A stretch of 64,000 nucleotides of DNA, taken from the NCBI GenBank assembly GCA_964549335.1, contig CAZJUQ010000017.1:78329-142328 (forward strand), written 5' to 3'. This stretch comes from Sulfidibacterium sp964549335 (GTDB lineage Bacteria; Bacteroidota; Bacteroidia; Bacteroidales; F082). The position numbers and the translations under genes were made by a program. Positions 26,921-35,103 of the stretch are shown in pieces; the first letter of the stretch is position 1, and the number at the start of each line of letters is the position of its first letter. The notes beneath the pieces are model-generated. The model had not been told where the DNA came from. It was given only the letters and a program-made list of their open reading frames with translations, and ran no database searches.

Positions 26921-27499
26921 TCATATTAACAATAATTTTTTGCCGAAAAAGAGCTCTTTAATTTCGGGAGGCGGACCCAGGAACTGTTCGCGGAATCTGT
27001 CCATTTCGCCTTTGGTTTTAGCCGAAAGCAATTCCGACATCTCTTCGGCAACGGTTTGTCCGATAGCCATTGGAGGTGTATTCAGCATAAGATGGTTACC
27101 TTTGAATTGTGCCATAATTTGGTACTCTTCCATCTCGTTAACAGGTTGCGAGGTAAAAAAACATTTTGACAGCCATTGGTCGAGGTTAAAGGTGTCGATA
27201 TCTATAGTGATAATGTTGGAGCCCTGTTTTTGGACAAAACTTTCGTAAAATTTTTGCAAATTTTTCAGCGACTCTTCCGACATGTTTTTTTGCATTTCGA
27301 CGTAACAGTCCATGCACATGGCATATTCGTAAACCGTTGATGTAATATCCGTGCCTTTATAGTTTTTAATGGCTTTTTCAATAACGTAGTGTGTCCCTTC
27401 CCGTAACAAGTCTTTACCGCATACAACGCATTTTTCAAAGGGGGCTCCTTCTCCGTCGGAGTAGAAGCGTTCGGGAATGTCAATTAGAAATTCACTCAT
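26921..27499 (-). CDS. conserved-looking protein with two CxxC pairs, function unknown
   Basis: 192-aa soluble protein without signal peptide. The N-terminal part holds CVVCGKDLL (C24, C27) and CMDCYVEM (about C62, C65), a four-cysteine arrangement that suggests a structural zinc site. The rest is acidic and helical with a hydrophobic, proline-containing C-terminus (GPPPEIKELFFGKKLLLI). I do not know a family name. It starts 4 nt after the stop of the 148-aa gene, so the two are co-translated and probably act together. Confidence 0.75.
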   Translation of the reverse strand: MSEFLIDIPERFYSDGEGAPFEKCVVCGKDLLREGTHYVIEKAIKNYKGTDITSTVYEYAMCMDCYVEMQKNMSEESLKNLQKFYESFVQKQGSNIITIDIDTFNLDQWLSKCFFTSQPVNEMEEYQIMAQFKGNHLMLNTPPMAIGQTVAEEMSELLSAKTKGEMDRFREQFLGPPPEIKELFFGKKLLLI

Positions 27500-27503
27500 G
27501 TTA

Positions 27504-27950
27504 TTATTCCATTATGTTTCCTTCTTCGTCAACAAGAATATCCCAGTTTACAAATACAACTTTGTTGTCTTTAATATAAAAATCCACCATCTCTTCTTCG
27601 TACGAAAGTCTTACTTCGTCTTCGTCGGTTTCGCGGTCGTATTCTTGGTGTCCGTTGGCTTTCATCAGTTCCACCACATCGTTTTCCGATACACCGATAA
27701 CCTTTTTACCGTAAAGGAGGGCGTCGGGGTGGTCGGTTTCAATACCTGCGAGAACCTGTTTGGTGTCGCCTTGAAAAAAGAGGGAGTATCCTTTTTGCCA
27801 GTAGTGCAACAGTACGGCATTAATATCGGCATCATTTTCAAAATTGTCAATCTCTTCCGGTTCGCCGAGATTCTCTATAATCTTTTCTATTTCGGTACCG
27901 AATTTAATCTCTCCAAATCCTTTTTTCGGTTCAATAACTAAATTTGACAT
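27504..27950 (-). CDS. small acidic cytosolic protein, function unknown
   Basis: 148 aa, strongly acidic, no signal peptide. The opening (PKKGFGEIKFGTEIEKI) followed by LGEPEEID is a pattern seen in small alpha/beta proteins where a 'G-EIxFGx' strand precedes a helix; SMI1-like and BamE-like folds can look similar, but I cannot assign one. The C-terminus ends DILVDEEGNIME. It lies between the SDR gene (39 nt upstream) and the CxxC protein (4 nt downstream). Confidence 0.7.
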   Translation of the reverse strand: MSNLVIEPKKGFGEIKFGTEIEKIIENLGEPEEIDNFENDADINAVLLHYWQKGYSLFFQGDTKQVLAGIETDHPDALLYGKKVIGVSENDVVELMKANGHQEYDRETDEDEVRLSYEEEMVDFYIKDNKVVFVNWDILVDEEGNIME

Positions 27951-27989
27951 AATATTTTTGTTTAATTCATTTTCAAAATTAATAAAAAC

Positions 27990-28796
27990 TTATTTAAACG
28001 GCGAATCGGGTTCTTTCGCCATGTGGTTGTAAACCAACTTATCCATAAACGCAGGGAAAAATTTTGAGATAAAAGCCGTGATTTTTCCTTCTGCAGTAAG
28101 TATAATGCTTCTTTTTCGTTTTTTCACCGCTTTATATACGTGGTTTGCCACCTCTTCGGCAGACATCATTTTTGTTTCGTCGCGTGGCGATTCCCCTTGT
28201 TGAGAACCGTTTGCCGTAAGAGCTGTATTGCGAATGTTGGAAGCGGTAAATCCGGGATAGACCATTAAAACGTGAACGCCTGTTTTTAAGTTTTCCACAC
28301 GTAATGTTTCCATAAAACCACGCAATGCGAACTTGGAGGAGGAGTATCCCGATCGTGCCGGCAATCCCGTGAGCCCTGCTATTGAACTTATTGCCACTAT
28401 GCTTCCTTTGCTTTTAAGAATGTACGGAAAGGCATGTTTGGTGGAATAGACCGCCCCCCAAAAATTAACATCCATAAGGGTTTTTAAGACGTTAAGTTCC
28501 AAATCCTTAAACAGGGCTCTCATGGATATTCCCGCATTATTGATGAGCACATCCACACCTCCGAATCTGACAACGGTGCTTAGAACCATTCCTTTGCAGT
28601 CGTTTTCGTCTTTTACGTCGGCAATGCAATATGCTGCTTCGCCTCCTTTTTCCTTAATATCGTCAACTATCCGCTTCAGCTTTTCGCCGTTGCGTGCTGC
28701 AAGCATTACCCTGCTGCCTTCTTTTGCAAATTTGTAAGCCAACGCTTTGCCTATTCCCGAACTCGCACCTGTGATTAATACAACCTTACCTTGCAT
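27990..28796 (-). CDS. SDR-family NAD(P)-dependent oxidoreductase
   Basis: Classical short-chain dehydrogenase, 268 aa from the ATG at 28796. An in-frame ATG at 28832 would add 12 residues that do not belong to the fold, and an AAGGA-like stretch precedes the inner ATG. Cofactor motif TGASSGIG (9-16), NNAG (87-90), catalytic S138, Y151 and K155 (YSSSK) are all present. The C-terminal tail has a hydrophobic stretch (ITAFISKFFPAFMDKLVY), as in membrane-associated DltE/YqjQ-like members. The substrate is unknown. It is the first gene of a leftward group ending with the sulfatase. Confidence 0.92.
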   Translation of the reverse strand: MQGKVVLITGASSGIGKALAYKFAKEGSRVMLAARNGEKLKRIVDDIKEKGGEAAYCIADVKDENDCKGMVLSTVVRFGGVDVLINNAGISMRALFKDLELNVLKTLMDVNFWGAVYSTKHAFPYILKSKGSIVAISSIAGLTGLPARSGYSSSKFALRGFMETLRVENLKTGVHVLMVYPGFTASNIRNTALTANGSQQGESPRDETKMMSAEEVANHVYKAVKKRKRSIILTAEGKITAFISKFFPAFMDKLVYNHMAKEPDSPFK

Positions 28797-28849
28797 TTTT
28801 TCCTTTGTGAAATTTGCTACAATTATAAACAAAAAGAACTTATCATTAA

Positions 28850-28878
28850 TTGTTTTTTTGCAATTTAATTTACTTTTG
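28850..28878 (+). promoter_or_regulatory. promoter of the aconitase-family gene
   Basis: TTG at 28850-28852, 18-nt spacer, then TACTTTTG (28871-28878), a perfect -7 match, 25 nt before the ATG at 28904. Confidence 0.55.
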
Positions 28879-28903
28879 CCGGTAAATAGAAAATTTTAAA
28901 CAC

Positions 28904-30712
28904 ATGAATATTATAGAGAAGATTATAGCGGCACATTCCGGAAAAGATACCGTAAAACCGGGAGATATTGTGGATATAAGTATTGATGCGCGTGTGGCGC
29001 GCGATTTCGGCGGACCCAATGTTGTGAAAAATATTGAAAAATACGGTTTGACCATCGACGACGTGAGCAAAACCTTTTTCACTTTTGATACAAATCCCAC
29101 CGGCAGCGATCAAAAATATGCCGCAAACCAGCAGTTTATAAGGATATTTGCCAGAAAACACGGCATTAAAATTTTTGATATTGACAACGGGATAGGTACC
29201 CATACATTAATCAATAACGGTTTGGCATGGCCGGGTTCCACCGCCGTTACTACCGACTCGCATGCCAATATCCTCGGTGCAATAGGCGCTTTCGGACAAG
29301 GAATGGGCGACAAAGATATTGCCGCCGCATTTCATAAAGGTAAAGTGTGGTTTAAAGTGCCGAAAAGCGTTAAAATAACCTTAACGGGAGAGTTGCCATC
29401 TAATGTTACCGCCAAAGATATTGTTCTGAACCTGCTACATAAATTCGGTGCAAATTCGTTACTCGGTTATTCTGTCGAATTTTACGGTGAAGCCGTAGAT
29501 AAATTGACACTTGACCAACGTATTACCATTGCCTCAATGGGAACCGAGATGGGGGTTATTATTCTGCTTTTTCCGCCCAACGACGAAATAATGGAATTTT
29601 GCAGACAAAAAACAGGAAGGGATTTGGAAAAGATAGAAGCCGATGCCGATGCCGTTTACGATAAAGAGTTTACAATTGATGTAAGTTCTTTTGTGCCAAT
29701 GGTGAGTCTTCCGGGAAAACCTCATGACACCGTTGATATTAACAAGGAAAAACATATTAAAATCGATTCGGCATTTGTGGGTAGTTGTACAAACGGACGT
29801 ATAGAAGATATGCGTAGCGTAGCCAAAGTGCTTAAAGGGAGAAAGGTTGCTCCGGGTGTGGTACTTAAAATTGTCCCCTCTACCGACGATGTGTGGCGAA
29901 AGTGTCTCGATGAGGGATTGTTGAAAATATTTAAGGATGCGGGAGCTTTGGTGTCGAATGCAGGATGTGCAGGATGTGCCGCAGGTCAAGTAGGACAAAA
30001 CGGACCGGGGGAGATAACAATAAGCACGGGAAACCGTAACTTCCCTGGAAAACAGGGTAAAGGTTCGGTATTTCTTGCGTCGCCGGCTTCGGTGGCCGCT
30101 TCGGCAGTGGCAGGATACATAACTACGGAAGATGATATTCCTGAAGTGCCTGCTACTTTCGACGAAGTTGAACATGCCCGTAAACTCGAAAAAGCGGCAA
30201 AAGAGTACAAAAAGCAACATCATGAAATGCCGGTAACCGTGGAAGGACGCGTTTGGTTGGTGCCCATAGACGATATAGATACCGATATGATTTTTCACAA
30301 CCGCTATTTGCAAATAACCGACCCGCAAGAGATGGGACAATATATTTTTGATAACCTGAAAGGTTTTGAAGATTTTGCCAAAAAGGTTAAACGGGGCGAT
30401 ATCGTCGTTACGGGAAAAAATTTCGGGGCGGGAAGTTCGCGCCAGCAAGCCGTTGACGGTTTTAAAACCCTCGGTGTTTCGGCAATATTGGCGCAATCGT
30501 TCGGCGCTATTTACGAACGTAATGCCATAAATGCCGCCATGCCCGTTCTTACCTACCAAACACTCGAAGGCATCGACCTGAAAAACGGCGATGTTATCAG
30601 CGTTAATTTTAAAACGGGCGAAGTGGTAAACAAACGTAATAACCTGATGGCTAAAGTAAATCCCTTTTCGGAGGTGCAAATGGAGATTTACCAGAACGGC
30701 GGTCTCTTTTAA
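28904..30712 (+). CDS. fused LeuC-LeuD-type aconitase-family hydro-lyase
   Basis: 602-aa enzyme joining both halves of the 3-isopropylmalate/homoaconitate dehydratase family in one chain. Residues 1 to about 420 are the large-subunit part with a [4Fe-4S] site formed by C295 (SCTNG), C355 and C358 (CAGCAAG). Residues about 443-602 are the small swivelling domain with DIDTDMIFHNRYL and GAGSSRQQA (substrate-binding Ser-Ser-Arg). It isomerises a hydroxy-di/tricarboxylate by dehydration and rehydration. Whether the substrate is citrate, 3-isopropylmalate or homocitrate cannot be told: no leuA, leuB or TCA gene is adjacent. It is followed 44 nt later by a DUF1858 gene. Confidence 0.88.
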   Translation: MNIIEKIIAAHSGKDTVKPGDIVDISIDARVARDFGGPNVVKNIEKYGLTIDDVSKTFFTFDTNPTGSDQKYAANQQFIRIFARKHGIKIFDIDNGIGTHTLINNGLAWPGSTAVTTDSHANILGAIGAFGQGMGDKDIAAAFHKGKVWFKVPKSVKITLTGELPSNVTAKDIVLNLLHKFGANSLLGYSVEFYGEAVDKLTLDQRITIASMGTEMGVIILLFPPNDEIMEFCRQKTGRDLEKIEADADAVYDKEFTIDVSSFVPMVSLPGKPHDTVDINKEKHIKIDSAFVGSCTNGRIEDMRSVAKVLKGRKVAPGVVLKIVPSTDDVWRKCLDEGLLKIFKDAGALVSNAGCAGCAAGQVGQNGPGEITISTGNRNFPGKQGKGSVFLASPASVAASAVAGYITTEDDIPEVPATFDEVEHARKLEKAAKEYKKQHHEMPVTVEGRVWLVPIDDIDTDMIFHNRYLQITDPQEMGQYIFDNLKGFEDFAKKVKRGDIVVTGKNFGAGSSRQQAVDGFKTLGVSAILAQSFGAIYERNAINAAMPVLTYQTLEGIDLKNGDVISVNFKTGEVVNKRNNLMAKVNPFSEVQMEIYQNGGLF

Positions 30713-30756
30713 CAAAGGAAAGAGAAGGTTAACAGTATTAAAAAAAGTTATAAATC

Positions 30757-31023
30757 ATGAAACCCGAAATTACAAAAGAGATATTAATCGAAGAGCTGGT
30801 TAATAATTACCGTTTTTCGGTAAAATACCTGATGCAACAGGGAATACGCTGTATAATGTGCGGCGAACCCATTTGGGGTACACTCGAAGAGGCGGCAAAA
30901 GAGAAAGATTTTACGGATGAGGATATTCAGCGTTTTGTTGACGAAATGAAAGAGTTGGCAAAAAATGAAAATGACGGCGGGGAGGAAAACGGACAAAAAG
31001 TCGAAGTGAAAAAAATCAATTGA
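30757..31023 (+). CDS. DUF1858 domain protein
   Basis: 88-aa protein; residues 1-60 match DUF1858, a small helical domain often linked with redox or Fe-S proteins: the pattern I-T-K-E ... LMQQGIRCIMCGEPIWGTLEEAA has the CxxC pair C32-C35. The last 25 residues are a charged tail. It lies 44 nt after the Fe-S hydro-lyase, same direction, and could serve it; this is inference. Its 3' end overlaps birA by 8 nt tail-to-tail. Confidence 0.88.
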   Translation: MKPEITKEILIEELVNNYRFSVKYLMQQGIRCIMCGEPIWGTLEEAAKEKDFTDEDIQRFVDEMKELAKNENDGGEENGQKVEVKKIN

Positions 31024-31747
31024 TAAAAGTAACCTCTTTAAAGTTGAATATCCTTTCTTTGCCGTAAATATCTTCCGTAACAAGTTGTCCGTATTGGGTT
31101 ATGCCGGTGATTTTGGCCGTAAATGTTTTTTCGCCGCTTTTGTACCCGGCAAAAATGTTGTAACGGTACAGGTGTTTAAGGTATTCGGCATTTATCTCTT
31201 TTTGGTTGTCAATGCTTAAACGGTATATTTCGTCGAAATTTTTTAATATGGCATGTAAAAGTTTATCCCTGTCGCTGGTTTTATTAATTATATTAATAAT
31301 GGAAACCGGATTTGGAATCTCCCGTGGAAACTTCCTTTGGTTTACGTTTATTCCAACGCCTATTACCGAAAAGGCTATTGTATTAAGACTTATGGTGTTT
31401 TGAATAAGAATACCGCCTATCTTTTTGTCGCCGGCATAAATGTCGTTAGGCCATTTTATTTTTAAGTCGTCGATAATGTTTTTCAAAGAATAAACAATGG
31501 CGAGCGAAATTATTTGGGTTATTAAAAACTGTTTTGACGGTTCGATATTTTCTGGTGAAATTATCATGGAAAACAGAATATTTTTACCCTTTTTGCTTAC
31601 CCAAATGTTGTTGCCCGAGCCTTTGCCCGAAGTTTGATAATCGGTCGATAAAACCAATCCGCTTCCTGCTTTTCCCTCCTTAATCATCTGCATTGCCAAT
31701 GTGTTGGTTGATGTCACCTCTTTATATTTTAACACCTTGTATTTCAT
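31016..31747 (-). CDS. birA: biotin--[acetyl-CoA carboxylase] ligase
   Basis: Attaches biotin to the biotin carboxyl carrier protein via biotinyl-AMP. 243 aa, catalytic and C-terminal domains only, with no N-terminal HTH, so it is not a repressor of the E. coli type. STNTLAM, TDYQTSGKGSGNN (a variant of the usual GRGRxGR biotinyl-AMP loop) and KWPNDIY with the conserved Lys are visible. The loop variant GKGSGNN keeps the glycines but replaces arginines, as in other Bacteroidota enzymes. It is divergent from rsfS. Confidence 0.95.
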   Translation of the reverse strand: MKYKVLKYKEVTSTNTLAMQMIKEGKAGSGLVLSTDYQTSGKGSGNNIWVSKKGKNILFSMIISPENIEPSKQFLITQIISLAIVYSLKNIIDDLKIKWPNDIYAGDKKIGGILIQNTISLNTIAFSVIGVGINVNQRKFPREIPNPVSIINIINKTSDRDKLLHAILKNFDEIYRLSIDNQKEINAEYLKHLYRYNIFAGYKSGEKTFTAKITGITQYGQLVTEDIYGKERIFNFKEVTFIN

Positions 31748-31761
31748 GCCTTAACTTTTTG

Positions 31762-31769
31762 CAAAGATA
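31762..31769 (-). promoter_or_regulatory. -7 promoter element of birA
   Basis: Minus strand TATCTTTG, perfect match, 14 nt before the birA ATG, giving a near-leaderless transcript. Confidence 0.5.
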
Positions 31770-31818
31770 ACTTTTACCTTATAATCATAAAAAACTTAGA
31801 AGGTACAGAGTTATTATT

Positions 31819-31826
31819 TATTTTTG
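31819..31826 (+). promoter_or_regulatory. -7 promoter element of the rsfS-ftsH operon
   Basis: TATTTTTG, perfect match, 18 nt before the rsfS ATG at 31845. It includes the TTG at 31824, ruling out that codon as a start. Confidence 0.6.
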
Positions 31827-31844
31827 CAAATTAAATTTTTTTAT

Positions 31845-32210
31845 ATGGGTAAGAAGCTGATAAATGATAATGCGGACTTTGTAAGCGAGCAAGTGATTGA
31901 CGCCATGCAAGAAAAAAAGGCGAAAAAAATCACAAAATTGGACATGAGAAAATTACCGAATGCTGTCAGCAAATATTTCATCATTTGTCATGCAACTTCC
32001 AAGATACAGGCAGGAGCGATATACGACAATATACTCGAAAAGGTAAAAGAAAATTGCGGTGTCAATCCATATAACAAAGAGGGTTATCAAAATGCGGAAT
32101 GGATTTTGATTGACTATGTTGATGTGGTGGTTCATGTATTTCTCGAAGAGACAAGGGAGTTTTACAAACTTGAACAGCTTTGGGGCGACGCAATAATTAC
32201 CGTGTATTAA
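31845..32210 (+). CDS. rsfS: ribosome silencing factor RsfS
   Basis: 121-aa DUF143/Oligomerisation-type protein that binds uL14 and prevents subunit joining under nutrient limitation. Visible family features are the central KYFIICHATS strand and the C-terminal EWILIDYVDVVVHVF followed by EFYKLEQLW. The start is taken as the ATG at 31845 because the upstream TTG lies inside the promoter. It is the first gene of an rsfS-ftsH-LUD operon, with 39 nt to ftsH. Confidence 0.95.
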   Translation: MGKKLINDNADFVSEQVIDAMQEKKAKKITKLDMRKLPNAVSKYFIICHATSKIQAGAIYDNILEKVKENCGVNPYNKEGYQNAEWILIDYVDVVVHVFLEETREFYKLEQLWGDAIITVY

Positions 32211-32249
32211 CGATATAAAAAACATATCACTAAAATTAAGCAAGACAGA

Positions 32250-34391
32250 ATGGCAGAACAAAATAAATTCAAAGAACAAAAGGGTCAAAACAGGGGAAAA
32301 GGAACATCACCGAAAAATCAAAAAATAAATCCTTTTGAAAATTTGCCCGGAACGGGAGGAAAAAAACCGAAATTCAGCTTTTATTGGATATACGGGCTTT
32401 TGGCGATACTTTTTATAGGCATTCAAATTTTCAGCACCGGTACCGAACCGAAGAAAACCGACTGGAGAGAGTTGAAGCAGATGCTGTCGAACGGCGACGT
32501 GGATAAAATAATACTTGTAAACAAAGAGATAGCCGAAATCTACATTAAGCCCGACAGGTTGAAAAAAGAGAAGTATAAAGATGTGGCCAACAAATCGAAT
32601 TTTGCACAAAATACTCCCCAATTCATATACAACGTTGCATCACCCGACATTTTTATAAAAGAGGTTCAAGAGGCGCAAAAGAATATTGAAAATCCCGCCT
32701 ATGTTGATGCCGAAACACGACACGATTGGGGCAGCGAGATATTGGGCTGGATATTGCCCTTTGTTATTCTGATAGCCATCTGGTTTTTTATAATGAGAAT
32801 GATGAGCAAAGGAGGCGGTGCGGGAGGCCAGATTTTTAACATAGGCAAATCGAAAGCTCAGGTTTACGACAAAAAGACAAGTATTAACATTACTTTCAAA
32901 GATGTTGCGGGTTTGGAAGAGGCAAAGGTAGAGGTTATGGAGGTGGTCGATTTCTTGAAAAACCCGGATAAATATACCAAACTCGGAGGTAAAATTCCAA
33001 AAGGTGTTTTGCTGATAGGCCCTCCTGGAACGGGAAAAACCTTGCTGGCAAAATCGGTTGCCGGTGAAGCTCATGTGCCTTTCTTCTCGTTGTCGGGTTC
33101 CGATTTTGTGGAGATGTTTGTGGGCGTGGGAGCTTCCCGTGTACGCGATCTTTTCAAAACCGCAAAAGAGAAATCGCCCAGTATAATATTTATCGACGAA
33201 ATAGATGCCATTGGCAGAGCGCGCGGCAAAAATCCGATGACAGGTGCAAACGACGAGAGGGAAAATACCCTTAACCAGCTTCTTACCGAAATGGACGGGT
33301 TTACTCCCAACTCGGGGGTGATAGTTATTGGTGCCACCAACCGTGCCGATATTTTGGACAAAGCCCTGTTGCGGGCAGGACGTTTTGACAGGCAAATTTT
33401 TGTGGAACTACCCGATTTGGCCGAGCGTAAAGATATTTTTAAAGTCCATATGCGGCCTCTGAAACTTAACAAAAACGTCGATATAGATTTTCTTGCAAAA
33501 CAGACCCCGGGATTTTCGGGTGCCGATATAGCCAATGTGTGTAACGAAGCAGCTCTCATTGCCGCACGTAAAAGCCATAAAACCATCAACCGTCAGGATT
33601 TTATGGATGCCATTGACAGAATAATAGGTGGTTTGGAAAAGAAAAACAAGATAATATCACCGAGGGAAAAAGAGGTTGTCGCCCACCACGAAGCAGGTCA
33701 TGCCACGGTAAGCTGGTTGCTGGAACATGCCAACCCTTTGGTTAAGGTAACTATTGTGCCCCGCGGAAAGTCGCTTGGTGCAGCCTGGTACCTGCCCGAA
33801 GAGAGACAAATTACCACTTTTAATCAAATGTTCGACGAAATGTGTGCCGCCCTTGGCGGAAGAGCTGCCGAAGAGGTTATTTTCGGAGAAATTAGTACCG
33901 GAGCCCTCAACGATTTGGAACGCGTCACAAAACAGGCTTATGCTATGGTGGCTTATTACGGACTGAGTGATAAAATAGGTAACCTGAGTTTTTATGATTC
34001 GTCGGGACAACAGGAGTTTACTTTCGGTAAACCCTTTAGCGAAAAAACCAATGAAATTATTGACGCGGAAATAAGCAAAATAGTGGAAAAAGCTTATGCC
34101 AGAGCCAAAAAGATTCTTACCGAAAACAAAGAGGGACTGAAAAAACTTGCCGCAAAACTCCTCGAAAAAGAGGTTATCTTCAGCGACGACTTGGAACAGA
34201 TATTCGGTAAACGCCCTTGGGGCGAACCCCTGAGTATTCTTAAACATTTGGAAGAGACTAAAAAAAGAGGAAAAACAAAGAAAAGTACTGCTGAAAAACC
34301 GGAAAGTAAAACCAAATCAGGGAAGGTAACCGGAACAGAACCGGACAAAAAGGAAAATCCGGAAGAAAAAAACGAGAATATTAACAGCTGA
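32250..34391 (+). CDS. ftsH: ATP-dependent zinc metalloprotease FtsH
   Basis: Membrane-anchored AAA+ protease that degrades misfolded and regulatory membrane and cytosolic proteins as a hexamer. 713 aa: charged N-terminus, first membrane helix about 45-63, periplasmic domain, second helix about 165-185, then the AAA domain with Walker A GPPGTGKT (257-264), the pore segment MFVGVGASR and second-region-of-homology RAGRFDR. The zinc site HEAGH is at H480-H484, followed by the peptidase domain. The C-terminal ~50 residues are a Lys/Glu-rich tail. It lies between rsfS and the LUD gene, which begins 5 nt after its stop. Confidence 0.98.
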   Translation: MAEQNKFKEQKGQNRGKGTSPKNQKINPFENLPGTGGKKPKFSFYWIYGLLAILFIGIQIFSTGTEPKKTDWRELKQMLSNGDVDKIILVNKEIAEIYIKPDRLKKEKYKDVANKSNFAQNTPQFIYNVASPDIFIKEVQEAQKNIENPAYVDAETRHDWGSEILGWILPFVILIAIWFFIMRMMSKGGGAGGQIFNIGKSKAQVYDKKTSINITFKDVAGLEEAKVEVMEVVDFLKNPDKYTKLGGKIPKGVLLIGPPGTGKTLLAKSVAGEAHVPFFSLSGSDFVEMFVGVGASRVRDLFKTAKEKSPSIIFIDEIDAIGRARGKNPMTGANDERENTLNQLLTEMDGFTPNSGVIVIGATNRADILDKALLRAGRFDRQIFVELPDLAERKDIFKVHMRPLKLNKNVDIDFLAKQTPGFSGADIANVCNEAALIAARKSHKTINRQDFMDAIDRIIGGLEKKNKIISPREKEVVAHHEAGHATVSWLLEHANPLVKVTIVPRGKSLGAAWYLPEERQITTFNQMFDEMCAALGGRAAEEVIFGEISTGALNDLERVTKQAYAMVAYYGLSDKIGNLSFYDSSGQQEFTFGKPFSEKTNEIIDAEISKIVEKAYARAKKILTENKEGLKKLAAKLLEKEVIFSDDLEQIFGKRPWGEPLSILKHLEETKKRGKTKKSTAEKPESKTKSGKVTGTEPDKKENPEEKNENINS

Positions 34392-34396
34392 TAATC

Positions 34397-35035
34397 ATGG
34401 AGCGTATAACCACCAAAGAGAAAATTTTAAGAAACATAAGAGGTGCCCTTTTGTCGAAACGCGAAAATCCTTTTCACGATATCGATTTCTCAAGTTCGGT
34501 TTACAATGATTTTGATGAGGACAAAGAGGTGGTTTTTGCGCAACAGTTTATCGATAAAGGGGGCAACTTTATATATTGCGAAAACGAAAAGGCCTTTGTC
34601 GAAAATTTAAAAACCCTTCAACGTGTTAAGCAATGGGGAAATATCTTTGCCGTTGACGAAAAATTGACATCCCTGCTTGATAACGAAGGCTTTGAATATG
34701 ATTCCGGTACAAATAATTTTAAAAATGTCAGAACGGGCATAACAAGATGTGAGTTTCTGATAGCTCGTTTCGGCAGTATTCTTGTTTCCTCTGCACTTTC
34801 GTCGGGAAGACGTATGTTCGGTTATCCCGAAATACACCTCGTTATGGCATATACCGGACAAGTAGTCCCCGAAATAAAGGATGCCCTGAAACTGATGCGT
34901 AAAAAATATGACGGCAATTTACCCTCGCAAATAACAATGATTACCGGCCCGAGCCGTACTGCCGACATCGAAAAAACACTTGTTATGGGTGCGCACGGCC
35001 CCAGGGAATTGTACCTTTTTCTTATTGACGAATAA
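34397..35035 (+). CDS. LUD-domain protein (LutC/YkgG family)
   Basis: 212-aa protein with the LUD domain (PF02589): EFLIARFGSILVSSA, VMAYTGQVVPEI, and GPSRTADIEKTLVMGAHGPREL near the end, a signature that also fits coenzyme-A-transferase-like folds. LutC is one part of the LutABC lactate-oxidising complex, but no lutA or lutB is here, so the housekeeping position behind ftsH suggests another role. The same ftsH-LUD neighbourhood is common in Bacteroidota. Confidence 0.92.
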   Translation: MERITTKEKILRNIRGALLSKRENPFHDIDFSSSVYNDFDEDKEVVFAQQFIDKGGNFIYCENEKAFVENLKTLQRVKQWGNIFAVDEKLTSLLDNEGFEYDSGTNNFKNVRTGITRCEFLIARFGSILVSSALSSGRRMFGYPEIHLVMAYTGQVVPEIKDALKLMRKKYDGNLPSQITMITGPSRTADIEKTLVMGAHGPRELYLFLIDE

Positions 35036-35055
35036 AAGATATTCGGTATTTTGTT

Positions 35056-35102
35056 TTTTACACGGGATTAATAATTGCCGCATAAATAGATGCCGTGTAA
35101 AA
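35056..35102. repeat. 10-bp inverted repeat between convergent LUD gene and dnaX
   Basis: TTTTACACGG (35056-35065) and CCGTGTAAAA (35093-35102) are a perfect match with a 27-nt loop. It fills the spacer between two converging genes and may act as a bidirectional terminator or 3' stabiliser, although neither side has a long T run. Confidence 0.5.
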
Positions 35103-35103
35103 C

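Noticed and set aside
24912..28796. Polysaccharide utilisation locus around the sulfatase
   Set aside because: There is no SusC/SusD pair, no glycosidase in the group and no dedicated sensor; the neighbours are an SDR and two unknown cytosolic proteins.
29534..30715. 393-codon open frame antisense to the aconitase-family gene
   Set aside because: Composition is Cys/His/Arg-rich nonsense; the opposite strand has clear catalytic motifs along the whole length.
34397..35035. Lactate-utilisation protein LutC as part of a lactate operon
   Set aside because: The domain fits, but lutA and lutB are missing and the gene sits in an ftsH operon, so a lactate role is unsupported.
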